The notes: generated by a model from the sequence alone, not told the origin. A stretch of DNA of 64,000 nt from Phil1 sp964612925 (GCA_964612925.1 CAZTFU010000003.1:61362-125361), one strand, 5' to 3'; shown: positions 32,009-40,833, counted from the first letter of the stretch. Program-made: numbers and translations.

Positions 32009-32827
32009 ATGAAAAAATACTTTATGCCCATAATTATGCTATTGATATTCGAAGCCGTTGCCGTAACGCTGTGGCTTAGCAAGGGGAACCTGTTTTATCT
32101 TATCAATTTCAGCTATATAGGGTGTTCTGTCGCACTGGGACTTACGCTTTACATAAGGCAGTATAAAAATGCGCGCCGTGTAACTCAGCTTTTGGTGGGT
32201 CTTTATATGTTGCTGTATTTGGGCGTATACTGCAATGAAAACATGCAGATAGAGGGCTTTTGGTACTACCTTTTCACGGGCGTTTTTGAAGCGGCCACCA
32301 TTCATTATGCGGTTGCAAAGCTGTTCGGACCGCTGCTTTTCGGGCGAGGCTGGTGCGGCTATGCCTGTTGGACGGCCATGGTGCTGGATTTTCTGCCGTA
32401 TAAGGTGCCTAAAGGCCCAAGAAAGCGCATCGGTTGGATAAGGTATATCGCATTTGCGGCATCGCTCCTGTTCGTTGCCGCCCTTTTCCTGACACATGCG
32501 GCCAATATCGAAAGCATAATGTTTTGGGCATTTATTATAGGTAACATATTATATTACGCGGTCGGCATTACGCTTGCATTTATGCTAAAGGACAACCGCG
32601 CCTTTTGCAAATACATATGCCCAATAGCCGTATTTATGAAGCCGATGAGCTACTTTTCGCTCACAAGGGTAAAGTGTGATACGGATAAGTGCATATCTTG
32701 CGGAAAATGCAAAAGGGTCTGCCCCATGGACGTTGAAGTCACGGATAATTCAAGGCGGCGCAAAAACGGAACGGATTGCATACTGTGCTTTGAATGTGTA
32801 AAGGCATGCCCGAAAAAGGCGCTGTAA
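32009..32827 (+). CDS. Membrane-bound 4Fe-4S protein, NapH/NosR type
   Basis: 272 residues with five or so membrane helices, a G-R-G-W-C-G-Y-A-C motif (relative of the NapH/CcoG G-R-x-W-C-G-W-x-C-P), C-K-Y-I-C-P further on, and two ferredoxin clusters at the C-terminus, C-x2-C-x2-C-x3-C-P repeated. It probably transfers electrons between the membrane and a cytosolic or exported partner; the partner is not in this window. GGAG precedes the ATG. Confidence 0.85.
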   Translation: MKKYFMPIIMLLIFEAVAVTLWLSKGNLFYLINFSYIGCSVALGLTLYIRQYKNARRVTQLLVGLYMLLYLGVYCNENMQIEGFWYYLFTGVFEAATIHYAVAKLFGPLLFGRGWCGYACWTAMVLDFLPYKVPKGPRKRIGWIRYIAFAASLLFVAALFLTHAANIESIMFWAFIIGNILYYAVGITLAFMLKDNRAFCKYICPIAVFMKPMSYFSLTRVKCDTDKCISCGKCKRVCPMDVEVTDNSRRRKNGTDCILCFECVKACPKKAL

Positions 32828-32846
32828 AAAAACATCAGATAAGTAA

Positions 32847-32875
32847 AATGCCCTCCGCAAAATGCGGAGGGCATT
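32847..32875. terminator. Bidirectional terminator
   Basis: Perfect 13-bp stem AATGCCCTCCGCA/TGCGGAGGGCATT with an AAA loop between convergent genes. Confidence 0.9.
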
Positions 32876-32890
32876 GAAGCATTAAAGCTG

Positions 32891-33796
32891 TTATGCCTTT
32901 GATTCGGCCGAATCCTCATCAAGAACAATCTGAATGAAGCGTTCTGCCGCGGGTGAAAGCGGCACGCCCTCAAGTGATATAAGGCCGATGTTGCGCGAGG
33001 GCATGGGCGTTTTAAGCTCTATTTCAAACAGTTCCCCGCTGTCTATAGCCTCCGCCGCGAACTCATATGTTACGCAGGCAACGCCAAGCCCTATCTTTGC
33101 AAATTCAACAAGCAGACTGTGTGCGCCAAGCTCTATTTCCGGTCTTAACGTTACGCCGCATACAGCGGCAAAATCATCAAGATATTTGCGCGAGTTCGAT
33201 GCCTTTTCAAGCAGCACCAACGGTTCACGGGAAAGTTCCTCCATGGTTACCTGCCTGTTTCTCAAATGTTCAAACCTTGTGGATGCAACGAAAACGTCAT
33301 GCACCTTCAGCACTTCCTTTACGGAAAGGGCACTGTCTATTACGGGCAGATTTACAAGTGCAATATCCACCTTGCCCACCTTCAGCAGTTCCACCGTGTC
33401 CGGCGTGGTGCGATTGGTTACCTGAAGCTGAATGTCGGGGTATTCCGAATGAAATTTTTCAAGATACGGCAACAGAAAATACTGGCACAGCGTATCGCTT
33501 GCACCTATCATAAGCCCACCCGATTGCAATGTGCGCATACGGTTAAGCTTATCCTCCGCCGCGGCAATAAGGCTTACGGCCTTATCGGCATAGCTATAAA
33601 GCATGCGGCCTTCACTCGTAAGTGAAATTCCGCGGCTGGTGCGGGTAAACAGGGTGCAACCAAGTGTGTATTCAAGTCGATGCATGGATTGGCTTATTGC
33701 GGGTTGGCTTACATAAAGCTCCCGCGCGGCATGTGAAAGGCTGCCGCAGCGAGCCACCGTGCAGAATATACTGTATAGGTCAAGATCGGTTGGCAT
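32891..33796 (-). CDS. LysR family transcriptional regulator
   Basis: 301 residues: N-terminal helix-turn-helix (S-L-S-H-A-A-R-E-L-Y-V-S-Q-P-A-I-S-Q-S) and a two-lobed effector domain with the G-x-x-D-x-A-L-V-N-L-P segment. Divergent from the hydrolase gene at 33949, with an inverted repeat between them, so it probably controls that gene and itself. The inducer is unknown. Confidence 0.92.
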   Translation of the reverse strand: MPTDLDLYSIFCTVARCGSLSHAARELYVSQPAISQSMHRLEYTLGCTLFTRTSRGISLTSEGRMLYSYADKAVSLIAAAEDKLNRMRTLQSGGLMIGASDTLCQYFLLPYLEKFHSEYPDIQLQVTNRTTPDTVELLKVGKVDIALVNLPVIDSALSVKEVLKVHDVFVASTRFEHLRNRQVTMEELSREPLVLLEKASNSRKYLDDFAAVCGVTLRPEIELGAHSLLVEFAKIGLGVACVTYEFAAEAIDSGELFEIELKTPMPSRNIGLISLEGVPLSPAAERFIQIVLDEDSAESKA

Positions 33797-33852
33797 TCAT
33801 TGTCTCCTTCCCAACGCAGGGGTATTGCATTTGATTATACATACCCTCAAAC

Positions 33853-33890
33853 AATAATGCAATAAGTTTTTCTAATAATGATGCATTATT
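33853..33890. promoter_or_regulatory. Inverted repeat in LysR/hydrolase intergenic region
   Basis: AATAATGCA (33853-33861) and TGCATTATT (33882-33890) are perfect inverted arms 20 bases apart, just upstream of a TATAAT (33904-33909) facing the hydrolase. Position and divided symmetry suit a LysR-type binding site. Confidence 0.55.
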
Positions 33891-33948
33891 CCGTATTAGA
33901 TGGTATAATAAAGCAAAATCGCAATACGCGCAAGGAGGAAATTCAAAA

Positions 33949-34863
33949 ATGGATAATTATTCGTTGCAGTCCTCTACAGGACTCGGCAACATCCACATCC
34001 GTTTTCATGAGCCTGTGCATCAGCAGCCACGCGCTGTTATGACAATTATGCACGGCATGGCGGAGCATGTTCTGAGGTATGATGATTTTGCAGGATTCCT
34101 TGCGCAAAACGGCATAGCCGTTGCCGCAGCGGACATGATATCCCACGGTGAAAGCATAAGTGAAAATGGTATCAAGGGCTATTTTGGTCAGGAAAACGGT
34201 TGGGAAAGACTGGTTGAGGATGCGTTAAATGTGCATCAAGTCATAAAACAGACTTATCCCTATGTGCCGAATATACTTTTCGGCCACAGCATGGGCTCTT
34301 TTCTGGCCCGCGCATATGCCGCACGGCACGGCAAGGATATAGACATGTTCATATTCTGCGGCACGGCGGGTCACAATTCTACCATCCCCGTGGCAAAGCT
34401 TATAGCAAGGCGCGAAATAAAGCATAAGGGTGCATCCGTTCCGTCCGAAGCGCTGAACAAGCTGACCTTTGGCGCATATAACAAGTCCTTTGAGGGGCGC
34501 ACCGCGTTCGACTGGCTGAGCGCAAACCGTGCAAACGTCGACCGCTACATTGACGATCCGCTTTGCGGCTTTACGTTCACCTCCGCCGCATTCTATGACT
34601 TGTTCACGGGAATAGAAGAGGTTTCCAAAAGGGATTGGGCAAAGAGCGTGCCCGATAAGCCGATAATGGTCATAGCAGGCAGCGATGACCCCGTTGGCAA
34701 CATGGGGGACGGCCCGAGGGAGGTTGCATCGCGCCTTACATCAAGCGGTCATAATGTACTGTTAAAGCTTTATCCCAACATGCGGCACGAAATACTGAAT
34801 GAAGCAAACAACCATATAGTCTATAAGGATATACTTGACTTTATAAACATGAACCTTGATTAG
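33949..34863 (+). CDS. Alpha/beta hydrolase, monoglyceride lipase / S33 type
   Basis: 304 residues with early H-G-M-A-E-H, nucleophile Ser in G-H-S-M-G-S, acid Asp in A-G-S-D-D-P-V-G and His in M-R-H-E-I-L-N-E. The layout is that of lysophospholipase or monoacylglycerol lipase-like serine hydrolases. Cytosolic, with no signal peptide. Strong AAGGAGG. Divergent from the LysR gene and 12 bases before the UDG gene. Confidence 0.88.
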   Translation: MDNYSLQSSTGLGNIHIRFHEPVHQQPRAVMTIMHGMAEHVLRYDDFAGFLAQNGIAVAAADMISHGESISENGIKGYFGQENGWERLVEDALNVHQVIKQTYPYVPNILFGHSMGSFLARAYAARHGKDIDMFIFCGTAGHNSTIPVAKLIARREIKHKGASVPSEALNKLTFGAYNKSFEGRTAFDWLSANRANVDRYIDDPLCGFTFTSAAFYDLFTGIEEVSKRDWAKSVPDKPIMVIAGSDDPVGNMGDGPREVASRLTSSGHNVLLKLYPNMRHEILNEANNHIVYKDILDFINMNLD

Positions 34864-34875
34864 CGGGGTGAAACA

Positions 34876-35445
34876 ATGGCGCACTACGATTGGGCAACGC
34901 TGTATGAGGAGCTTAAGGATTGCCGCGACTGTTCACTGTGCAACGGCCGCACCAATGTTGTTATAGGTGTCGGCAATCCCAACGCAAAAATAATGCTTAT
35001 CGGGGAAGGCCCCGGACGAGACGAGGATATTCAAGGCTATCCGTTCGTGGGTGCGGCAGGACAGCTGCTTGATAAAATGCTTGGTGCAATAGGTCTTGAC
35101 CGCACAAAGGTATATATAGCAAATATTGTAAAGTGTCGCCCTCCGCAGAACCGCACCCCGCTCGATGACGAAGCGGAAGCATGCATTAAATACCTTCGCA
35201 TGCAGGTGGCCCTTGTTCAGCCGCGCATAATAGTTTGCCTTGGCAAAACCGCGGCCATGTACGTATACGATAAGGATATACGCATAACGCGAGACCGCGG
35301 CATATGGCGCATAAAAAAGGGCGTATGGATACTGCCCACGTTCCATCCCGCCGCACTGCTGCGGGACACGAGCAAAAAGCGCGATGCATGGGAGGATATG
35401 AAATCGCTCCGCGCAAAGATCGATGAATTGAAGCTTGAAGTGTAA
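34876..35445 (+). CDS. Uracil-DNA glycosylase, family 4
   Basis: 189 residues. The Cys pair C-x2-C near residue 17 and later Cys residues would hold the 4Fe-4S cluster; catalytic motif G-E-G-P-G-R-D-E-D, then N-I-V-K-C-R-P-P and H-P-A-A-L-L-R. Removes uracil from DNA to start base-excision repair. Confidence 0.92.
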   Translation: MAHYDWATLYEELKDCRDCSLCNGRTNVVIGVGNPNAKIMLIGEGPGRDEDIQGYPFVGAAGQLLDKMLGAIGLDRTKVYIANIVKCRPPQNRTPLDDEAEACIKYLRMQVALVQPRIIVCLGKTAAMYVYDKDIRITRDRGIWRIKKGVWILPTFHPAALLRDTSKKRDAWEDMKSLRAKIDELKLEV

Positions 35446-35452
35446 GCGGCCG

Positions 35453-35481
35453 TAATATGTGCCATTTTTCGGGCATATTCT
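35453..35481 (+). promoter_or_regulatory. Sigma-E-like promoter of sigK
   Basis: TAATATG (35453-35459), 14 bases, CATATTCT (35474-35481) resembles the mother-cell sigma-E pattern (KMATATT, 14-15 bases, CATACAHT), with 6 matches in each part. In B. subtilis sigK is driven by sigma-E, which supports the reading. Confidence 0.5.
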
Positions 35482-35511
35482 TAGCCTACCATCATTTTGG
35501 AGGTAACGGAT

Positions 35512-36201
35512 ATGTTCACATGGCTTATACAGCTTTTTTCGCGGCTGTTCTTTTTCACGGGATACGTCAATGCATCAGGTTCATTCCCCGCCCCTCTTTC
35601 TCCCAAGGAGGAGCAGGCTTGCCTTGATGCAATGGCAAGCGGCAGTGAGGATGCCCGTGCAAAGCTTATAGAGCACAATTTGCGGCTGGTTGCACACATT
35701 GCAAAAAAATACGCCTCATCTCGGCGCGACAATGACGACCTTATTTCAACAGGCACCGTTGGGCTTATAAAGGCCGTGTCCACATTCAATTCGTCAAAGA
35801 GCAAAACGCTTGCCGCATACGCCGCAAGGTGTATTGAAAATGAGATACTCATGTCCCTGCGTTCGGAAAAGAAGCTTAACGGCGAAATTTCTCTTATGGA
35901 GCCGATAGGCACCGACAGTGACGGCAACGAAATATCACTTTGCGACATACTCGGCACGGATGCCAACCATGTGCACAATGAAGCCGAACGCAGTATGGCG
36001 GCGGAAAGGCTTTGGCAGGCGATGGAGGATGTGCTTTCCGTAAGAGAGCGCACGGTGGTGAAGCTCCGCTACGGTCTGCCGTGCGGAAGGAGCCTGCCGC
36101 AACGTGAAGTTGCCGCCAAGCTTGGCATATCCAGAAGCTATGTTTCCCGCCTTGAGAAGAAGGCACTTGCAAAACTGCGTTCAAGGCTTGGAGAGCTATA
36201 G
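35512..36201 (+). CDS. sigK: Sporulation sigma factor sigma-K, pro-protein
   Basis: 229 residues from the ATG at 35512, 8 bases after GGAGG. A hydrophobic pro-sequence of about 20 residues precedes the F-P-A-P-L-S-P-K-E-E start of the mature factor. Conserved regions: I-E-H-N-L-R-L-V-A-H-I-A-K-K-Y, G-L-I-K-A-V and L-G-I-S-R-S-Y-V-S-R-L-E-K. Controls late mother-cell genes (coat, cortex). The gene is continuous, with no skin-type interruption. The pro-sequence implies processing by SpoIVFB, not seen here. Confidence 0.93.
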   Translation: MFTWLIQLFSRLFFFTGYVNASGSFPAPLSPKEEQACLDAMASGSEDARAKLIEHNLRLVAHIAKKYASSRRDNDDLISTGTVGLIKAVSTFNSSKSKTLAAYAARCIENEILMSLRSEKKLNGEISLMEPIGTDSDGNEISLCDILGTDANHVHNEAERSMAAERLWQAMEDVLSVRERTVVKLRYGLPCGRSLPQREVAAKLGISRSYVSRLEKKALAKLRSRLGEL

Positions 36202-36220
36202 TGCTTTTTTCATATATATC

Positions 36221-36246
36221 TGTTGCCGCGGCAACATCTTTTTTTA
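36221..36246 (+). terminator. Terminator of sigK
   Basis: TGTTGCC-GC-GGCAACA, a perfect stem, followed by TCTTTTTTT. Confidence 0.85.
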
Positions 36247-36305
36247 ATTGACTTGCTGCCCGTTTCACCGCTGTTCGGGCAGTATTGGCTGCCACATAAC
36301 AATGC

Positions 36306-36369
36306 TTGACAAAGGCGTTTTTCGGTAGTATCTTTCAATGCGGCAAAAATGCGGGGTTATTTGCCCCGC
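36306..36369 (+). promoter_or_regulatory. Promoter and leader hairpin of PII-antiporter operon
   Basis: TTGACA (36306-36311), 17 bases, TATCTT (36329-36334), then a leader hairpin GCGGGG/CCCCGC with a 7-base loop (36351-36369) before the ribosome site. A second hairpin, CTGCCCG/CGGGCAG (36256-36282), lies upstream of the promoter. Confidence 0.55.
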
Positions 36370-36403
36370 TGCAATAATAAAACAAAGGAAGGATCACATT
36401 ACC

Positions 36404-36754
36404 ATGCAGATGTTGATTTTCATCACCAAGCAGACCGAATGTATAAACCCCATTTTGGCCGATCTGCTCAGCCGCAACATAAGCGGCGCAACCGTTATAG
36501 ATTGCGAGGGTATGCTGAAGGCCATAAACGAATCCAGCATAGATCCGCCGCCTGTGTTCGGGTCTCTCAGGCATCTTATAAATCCGGGACAGGAAACCGT
36601 AAAAATGCTTATGATCCTGCCGAGGAACGATGAAAGGCTTGCACTTGTCAAGGAGATAATCCATGACCATGCGGGTCGCCTCGACAGGCCCAATACCGGC
36701 ATAATGTTTGAAGTGCCGGTAGTCAATGTAGAAGGAGTGCCAAAGAAAAACTAA
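36404..36754 (+). CDS. PII-like protein linked to a cation antiporter
   Basis: 116 residues from the ATG at 36404. Size and the alternating strand/helix pattern match PII-like proteins (early hydrophobic strand, C-terminal G-I-M-F-E-V-P-V). The T-loop lacks the Tyr of GlnB. The antiporter ATG follows the stop directly. Trimeric PII-like proteins of this type often bind nucleotides and regulate an adjacent transporter, so that is the likely role. Confidence 0.65.
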   Translation: MQMLIFITKQTECINPILADLLSRNISGATVIDCEGMLKAINESSIDPPPVFGSLRHLINPGQETVKMLMILPRNDERLALVKEIIHDHAGRLDRPNTGIMFEVPVVNVEGVPKKN

Positions 36755-37963
36755 ATGAGCATAACCATACTTTATATTGCCGCGGCAATGGCGGCTGGGC
36801 TTATTTTCAACAGGCTCGCAAAGCTTATTTCGTTGCCTAACGTTACAGGCTATCTTATTGCGGGGCTGCTTATCGGTCCAAGCGTGCTCAACCTTATACC
36901 AAAGGAGGGCTCAGAATCGCTCAATGTACTCGTTACGCTTGCACTGGGCTTTATCGCCTACTCGATAGGCGGCGAATTCAATTTGAAAAACATAAGAGCC
37001 ATAGGTGTAAACAGCATTATCATAACGGTTTTTCAGGCCGTTACGGCGGTCGGCCTTGTCGATATCACGCTGTGGGCGTTGGGCTTTGACCTGCCGCTTG
37101 CGCTTACACTCGGGGCAATAGCCGCCGCTACCGCTCCCGCCGCAACGCTTATGGTGGTGCGTCAATACAAGGCAAGCGGCCCCGTTACGCGCACTCTACT
37201 GCCCGTTGTTGCAATGGATGATGCCATTGGCCTTATCATATTCGCCATATCGCTTGCGTTGGCTCAAGGTATGAGCGGCGGCGGTGAAATGAGCTTTTAC
37301 ACAATGGTGGTTCAGCCCGTTTGGGAAATATTGCTTTCGCTTATAGTCGGCGGGGCAATAGGCTTTGTTGCAAGCCTTGCACTCAGGTTTTTCCATTCCA
37401 AGGATAATTTCCTCTGCGTTTCGGTGGCGGCTGTACTGCTCGGCACCGCACTCGCCGATGTGTGGGGTCTTTCCTCGTTGCTGCTGTGCATGTCAATAGG
37501 TGCGATAATAAGCAACCTCAGGCACGATGCGGACGCTATCATGGAGGGCAGCGAACGCTGGACTCCCCCGCTATTCATGCTGTTTTTCGTAATTTCGGGT
37601 GCGGAGCTTGACCTGTCCGCAATACCCACAGTGGGACTGCTTGGCATAGGCTATCTTGTCGCGCGCTCCGCAGGCAAATACCTTGGCACATATGTTGGTG
37701 CAAGCATTGTCCGTTCGGATCCGCACATAAAGAAATATCTCGGCCTTGCACTGCTCCCGCAGGCGGGTGTTGCAATAGGTATGTCCCAAATATGTGCGGC
37801 CAAGCTTCCTCTTTACAGCGAGCGTATAACAACCGTGGTGCTTTGCGCAACGCTTGTATATGAGCTTGTGGGCCCCGTAATTACAAAGCTTGCACTGCTC
37901 AAGGCGGGTGAAATAACACCCGAAATGGCACACGGCAGGCGCAAAAAGGCCGTAAAAGCCTGA
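36755..37963 (+). CDS. CPA2-type cation:proton antiporter
   Basis: 402 residues with 11-13 membrane helices. Conserved blocks: P-x-V-T-G-Y-L-I-A-G-L-L-I-G-P, A-T-A-P-A-A-T-L, and M-D-D-A-I-G-L with the cation-binding Asp. There is no C-terminal TrkA domain, unlike KefB. Exchanges Na+ or K+ for protons. The PII-like gene directly upstream probably encodes its regulator. Confidence 0.88.
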   Translation: MSITILYIAAAMAAGLIFNRLAKLISLPNVTGYLIAGLLIGPSVLNLIPKEGSESLNVLVTLALGFIAYSIGGEFNLKNIRAIGVNSIIITVFQAVTAVGLVDITLWALGFDLPLALTLGAIAAATAPAATLMVVRQYKASGPVTRTLLPVVAMDDAIGLIIFAISLALAQGMSGGGEMSFYTMVVQPVWEILLSLIVGGAIGFVASLALRFFHSKDNFLCVSVAAVLLGTALADVWGLSSLLLCMSIGAIISNLRHDADAIMEGSERWTPPLFMLFFVISGAELDLSAIPTVGLLGIGYLVARSAGKYLGTYVGASIVRSDPHIKKYLGLALLPQAGVAIGMSQICAAKLPLYSERITTVVLCATLVYELVGPVITKLALLKAGEITPEMAHGRRKKAVKA

Positions 37964-38010
37964 TAATAATAAAAATCGATGCATTTTAAGCGGCTCTTGC
38001 TTCAAAAAGC

Positions 38011-38039
38011 TTGTGAATATGCCACCTTTATGCTATTAT
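38011..38039 (+). promoter_or_regulatory. Promoter of efp
   Basis: TTGTGA (38011-38016), 17 bases, TATTAT (38034-38039). Confidence 0.6.
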
Positions 38040-38126
38040 ATCATGTAGGTATTTTTTATCTGACGGTCTTGTGCCGAACGATTTAGAACATACACTAAGA
38101 AGAACATTTTTTGGAGGTAACTTTTT

Positions 38127-38684
38127 ATGCTGATGGCCGGCGATTTCAGAAAGGGCGTTACTGTGGAAATTGATGGGCAAGTTTGGTCCATTGCCGATTT
38201 CCAGCACGTTAAGCCCGGTAAAGGCGCAGCTTTCGTACGTACCAGGCTCAAGAACGTTATGACCGGTGCCGTGCTGGAGCGCAGCTTTAGCCCGACGGAC
38301 AAGTATCCCCGCGCTCATATCGAAACCAAGGAAATGCAGTACCTTTATAACGACGGTGAGCTTTATTACTTCATGGATACGGAAACCTTTGAGCAGCTTC
38401 CGCTCAATCATGACCAGGTGGAGGATGCTATCAGCTTTATAGTTGAGAATATGAACGTCAGCATCCGTTTCTACAAGGGTAATGCGTTCTCCGTTGAGGC
38501 GCCGAACTTTGTCGAACTCACCGTTACGGAAACCGAGCCGGGCTTCAAGGGCGATACCGCTACCGGCACCACCAAGCCCGCAGTGCTTGAAACCGGTTAC
38601 AGGATCAACGTTCCCCTGTTCGTTAACGAAGGCGACCGCATAAGGGTCGATACCCGCACCGGCGAATACATGGAGCGCGTTTAA
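38127..38684 (+). CDS. efp: Translation elongation factor P
   Basis: 185 residues, the standard length, in three beta domains: KOW-like start with A-G-D-F-R-K-G and the loop K-P-G-K-G-A-A bearing the modified-type Lys, middle OB domain, and the C-terminal P-L-F-V-N-E-G-D-x-I-R-V-D-T-R-T-G-E-Y. It relieves ribosome stalling at polyproline. Strong GGAGG at 8-9 bases. Confidence 0.97.
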   Translation: MLMAGDFRKGVTVEIDGQVWSIADFQHVKPGKGAAFVRTRLKNVMTGAVLERSFSPTDKYPRAHIETKEMQYLYNDGELYYFMDTETFEQLPLNHDQVEDAISFIVENMNVSIRFYKGNAFSVEAPNFVELTVTETEPGFKGDTATGTTKPAVLETGYRINVPLFVNEGDRIRVDTRTGEYMERV

Positions 38685-38729
38685 CAGCTAATATAAGCTG
38701 CTGACATTACATTTATTAAGGAGGTCACT

Positions 38730-39194
38730 ATGGGTTATAACAAGGAAAAGGTCGCGTATCTGCGCGGCGTAGTAGACGGTATGGAGCTGGGCGATGATAA
38801 ATACGGCAAGCTTTTCAAGCTTATAGTTGAAACTCTTGACGAACTGGCCGACACCGTTGACGAAAACGAGGAAGCCATAATCGATATGGACGAGTGCATA
38901 GATGACATTTGCGACGAGCTTAGCGATATAGACGAGTGTCTTGATGCGCTTTGCGAGTGCTGTGAATGCGATGCATGCGACGATGATTGCGACTGCGACT
39001 GCGATTGCGATTGTGATGATTGCGACGAGTGTTGTGACTTCTGCGAGGATGATTTTGTCGAAGTTGAGTGCCCCCATTGCGGCGAAGTAATATACTTTGA
39101 CGAGGATATGCTCACCGAGGACGGTGCGCTTATCTGTCCCAACTGCAACAAGAACGTTATCCCCTCCGCAGACGAAATGCAGGACGACGAATAA
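38730..39194 (+). CDS. CD1247-type protein with an Asp/Cys-rich segment and zinc ribbon
   Basis: 154 residues. An alpha-helical N-terminus (1-75, motif Y-L-R-G-V-V-D-G-M) is followed by an acidic region in which Asp and Cys alternate: eleven Cys between about 76 and 108. The C-terminal part is a zinc ribbon, C-P-x-C-G and C-P-x-C-N. The family is common in Clostridia after efp; its function is unknown. The repetitive Cys-Asp stretch could bind several metal ions. Strong AAGGAGG. Confidence 0.8.
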   Translation: MGYNKEKVAYLRGVVDGMELGDDKYGKLFKLIVETLDELADTVDENEEAIIDMDECIDDICDELSDIDECLDALCECCECDACDDDCDCDCDCDCDDCDECCDFCEDDFVEVECPHCGEVIYFDEDMLTEDGALICPNCNKNVIPSADEMQDDE

Positions 39195-39465
39195 AATCCA
39201 TTCAAACACAAAGGCCGCGGCATAAAAACCGCGGCTTTTAACTTACCCAAAAAGGTCAGGGTTGTTAAGGGGCATCAGCCCCTTAATTTGATTCCGATGT
39301 TTACGACATGTGCGTCAAAACGGATAAAACCATAGTTTTTCATTCTTTGCTCTTTTTGCCGTTCGGGAACGAATGTGAGAGGCAAAAAGTGAGAAAGTGA
39401 GAAAAAGTGGCAATATGCCACTTTTTCGACACCCCAAAGGCCGAAGCGTATGCCTCGGCCTTTAT
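39195..39465. other. Hairpin-rich intergenic region
   Basis: 271 bases with no gene but five stems: 39214-39235 (GCCGCGG/CCGCGGC, then TTTTA, terminator of the plus gene), 39266-39287 (perfect 9-bp stem TTAAGGGGC/GCCCCTTAA), 39353-39388 (TTTTTGCC/GGCAAAAA), 39402-39426 (perfect 11-bp stem AAAAAGTGGCA) and 39436-39463 (AAAGGCCGA/TCGGCCTTT, terminator of the minus gene). The three middle stems are more than convergent genes need and may be an interspersed repeat or a small RNA. Confidence 0.6.
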
Positions 39466-40707
39466 TTACATCTTCAATCCGAAATATGCGGCAAGCTTTT
39501 CGCGCCGTTCAACAAGCTTATCCTTTAATCCGGCGCGACGTGCGGCCATTTCGGATGTACCGTTGCGCTCAATAAGCGCCGCATAGCGTTCGCGGGAGTT
39601 TTGTATAACCCTGTCCCAATCGTGCGGTATGGTATCGTGTGCCGAGATGCCCATGGCATTAAGCGTGTCCGTATCATGCATATATTTTTGCAGCAGTATG
39701 CCGAGCTTTTCGCCGTCATCGGGACAAATAAGCCCGTTTATGCCGTGCCTTATCGGCTCCGCCGCGGCAGAATTCACCGCAACAACACTTGGCGTGTACA
39801 TTGCCGCCGCCTCTCGCACGACAAGTGAAAACGTATCATACAGCGAAGGAAACGTGAAAAGCGTTGCCGCCTGATACAGCCCGTCAAGCAAGTGCGTATC
39901 GCCAATGTGACCCGTAAAAACAATGCAGTCCAATATGTTCATTTGGCGTGCCTTGGCCTTTATCGCCTCTTCATCGGGTCCCTGTCCCGCAAGCACAAGC
40001 GTAAACACCTCTCCCTGTGCCCTTAAATATGCCGCGGCCTCAAGCAGGCGCAGTATGCCCTTTTTCCAGTTTATTTGCCCTACAAAAAGAAAAATCGGGT
40101 GTTGCGTGTCAAGGTGAAACCGCTCCACGGCTTGCTTCATATCATCTTCGAACACATCGCGCAGCTCCGTGCCGTTTTCCATTATGACTATGTCCCCGTT
40201 ATAGCCGTATTCCCTAAGCACACCCGCAGAGGATTCGCTTACCGTCCACACCTCGTCACAGCGTTCATAAAAATCAACCACGAATTTAACGCCCATGTTT
40301 GCCAAAAGTTCCATGTGCGTGGCCTTATAGAAATCATCATAATACTTTGAATGGAACGTGCCCACAAGCGGCATGCCGTACTTTGAGCAAAGGCGCAGCG
40401 CCTCCTGCCCCGCAAAAAAGGGCGTGTGTGCATGGCATATGTCGAGCTTTATTTTGTCCATGCGGTCAACGTAATGCTTGTCGAGCACGGCAAGCCCGCT
40501 TTTATATTGCGGCGAACCGGGCAGTGGCGTGGCCGAATAATCGCACAGCTCAAACGGATAGCCACCGCGATAGCCCGTATCCGTCTGCGGAGCAACCACA
40601 TAGCATTCGTCCCCGCACTTGGCCAAACCGTTGGCATAGTTGTATACCACGCGGCCAACACCATCGACTATGGGCAAAAAACTTTCCGTAAACTGACCTA
40701 TTTTCAT
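39466..40707 (-). CDS. GT4 family glycosyltransferase
   Basis: 413 residues, GT-B fold: start M-K-I-G-Q-F-T-E-S-F-L-P, early V-x-R-V-V, C-H-A-H-T-P, then the second domain with F-V-G-Q-I-N-W-K-K-G, F-T-G-H-I-G-D and S-L-Y-D-T-F-S-L-V-V-R-E-A. Close in outline to diacylglycerol glucosyltransferases that make membrane glycolipids. The acceptor is inferred. Own promoter at 40737-40765. Confidence 0.85.
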   Translation of the reverse strand: MKIGQFTESFLPIVDGVGRVVYNYANGLAKCGDECYVVAPQTDTGYRGGYPFELCDYSATPLPGSPQYKSGLAVLDKHYVDRMDKIKLDICHAHTPFFAGQEALRLCSKYGMPLVGTFHSKYYDDFYKATHMELLANMGVKFVVDFYERCDEVWTVSESSAGVLREYGYNGDIVIMENGTELRDVFEDDMKQAVERFHLDTQHPIFLFVGQINWKKGILRLLEAAAYLRAQGEVFTLVLAGQGPDEEAIKAKARQMNILDCIVFTGHIGDTHLLDGLYQAATLFTFPSLYDTFSLVVREAAAMYTPSVVAVNSAAAEPIRHGINGLICPDDGEKLGILLQKYMHDTDTLNAMGISAHDTIPHDWDRVIQNSRERYAALIERNGTSEMAARRAGLKDKLVERREKLAAYFGLKM

Positions 40708-40736
40708 ATTGCATCCCCTTTAAGCTCTATGTTTCG

Positions 40737-40765
40737 ATTATACTCTGTTATAAATTCTATAGCAA
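40737..40765 (-). promoter_or_regulatory. Promoter of the glycosyltransferase gene
   Basis: On the minus strand TTGCTA (40760-40765), 17 bases, TATAAT (40737-40742), about 30 bases before the start codon. Confidence 0.65.
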
Positions 40766-40833
40766 GGCCGTACCACAAAACACGTCAAAAATTTACATAT
40801 AATACAAATTTACGCATTTTATTAAAAGTGCGC

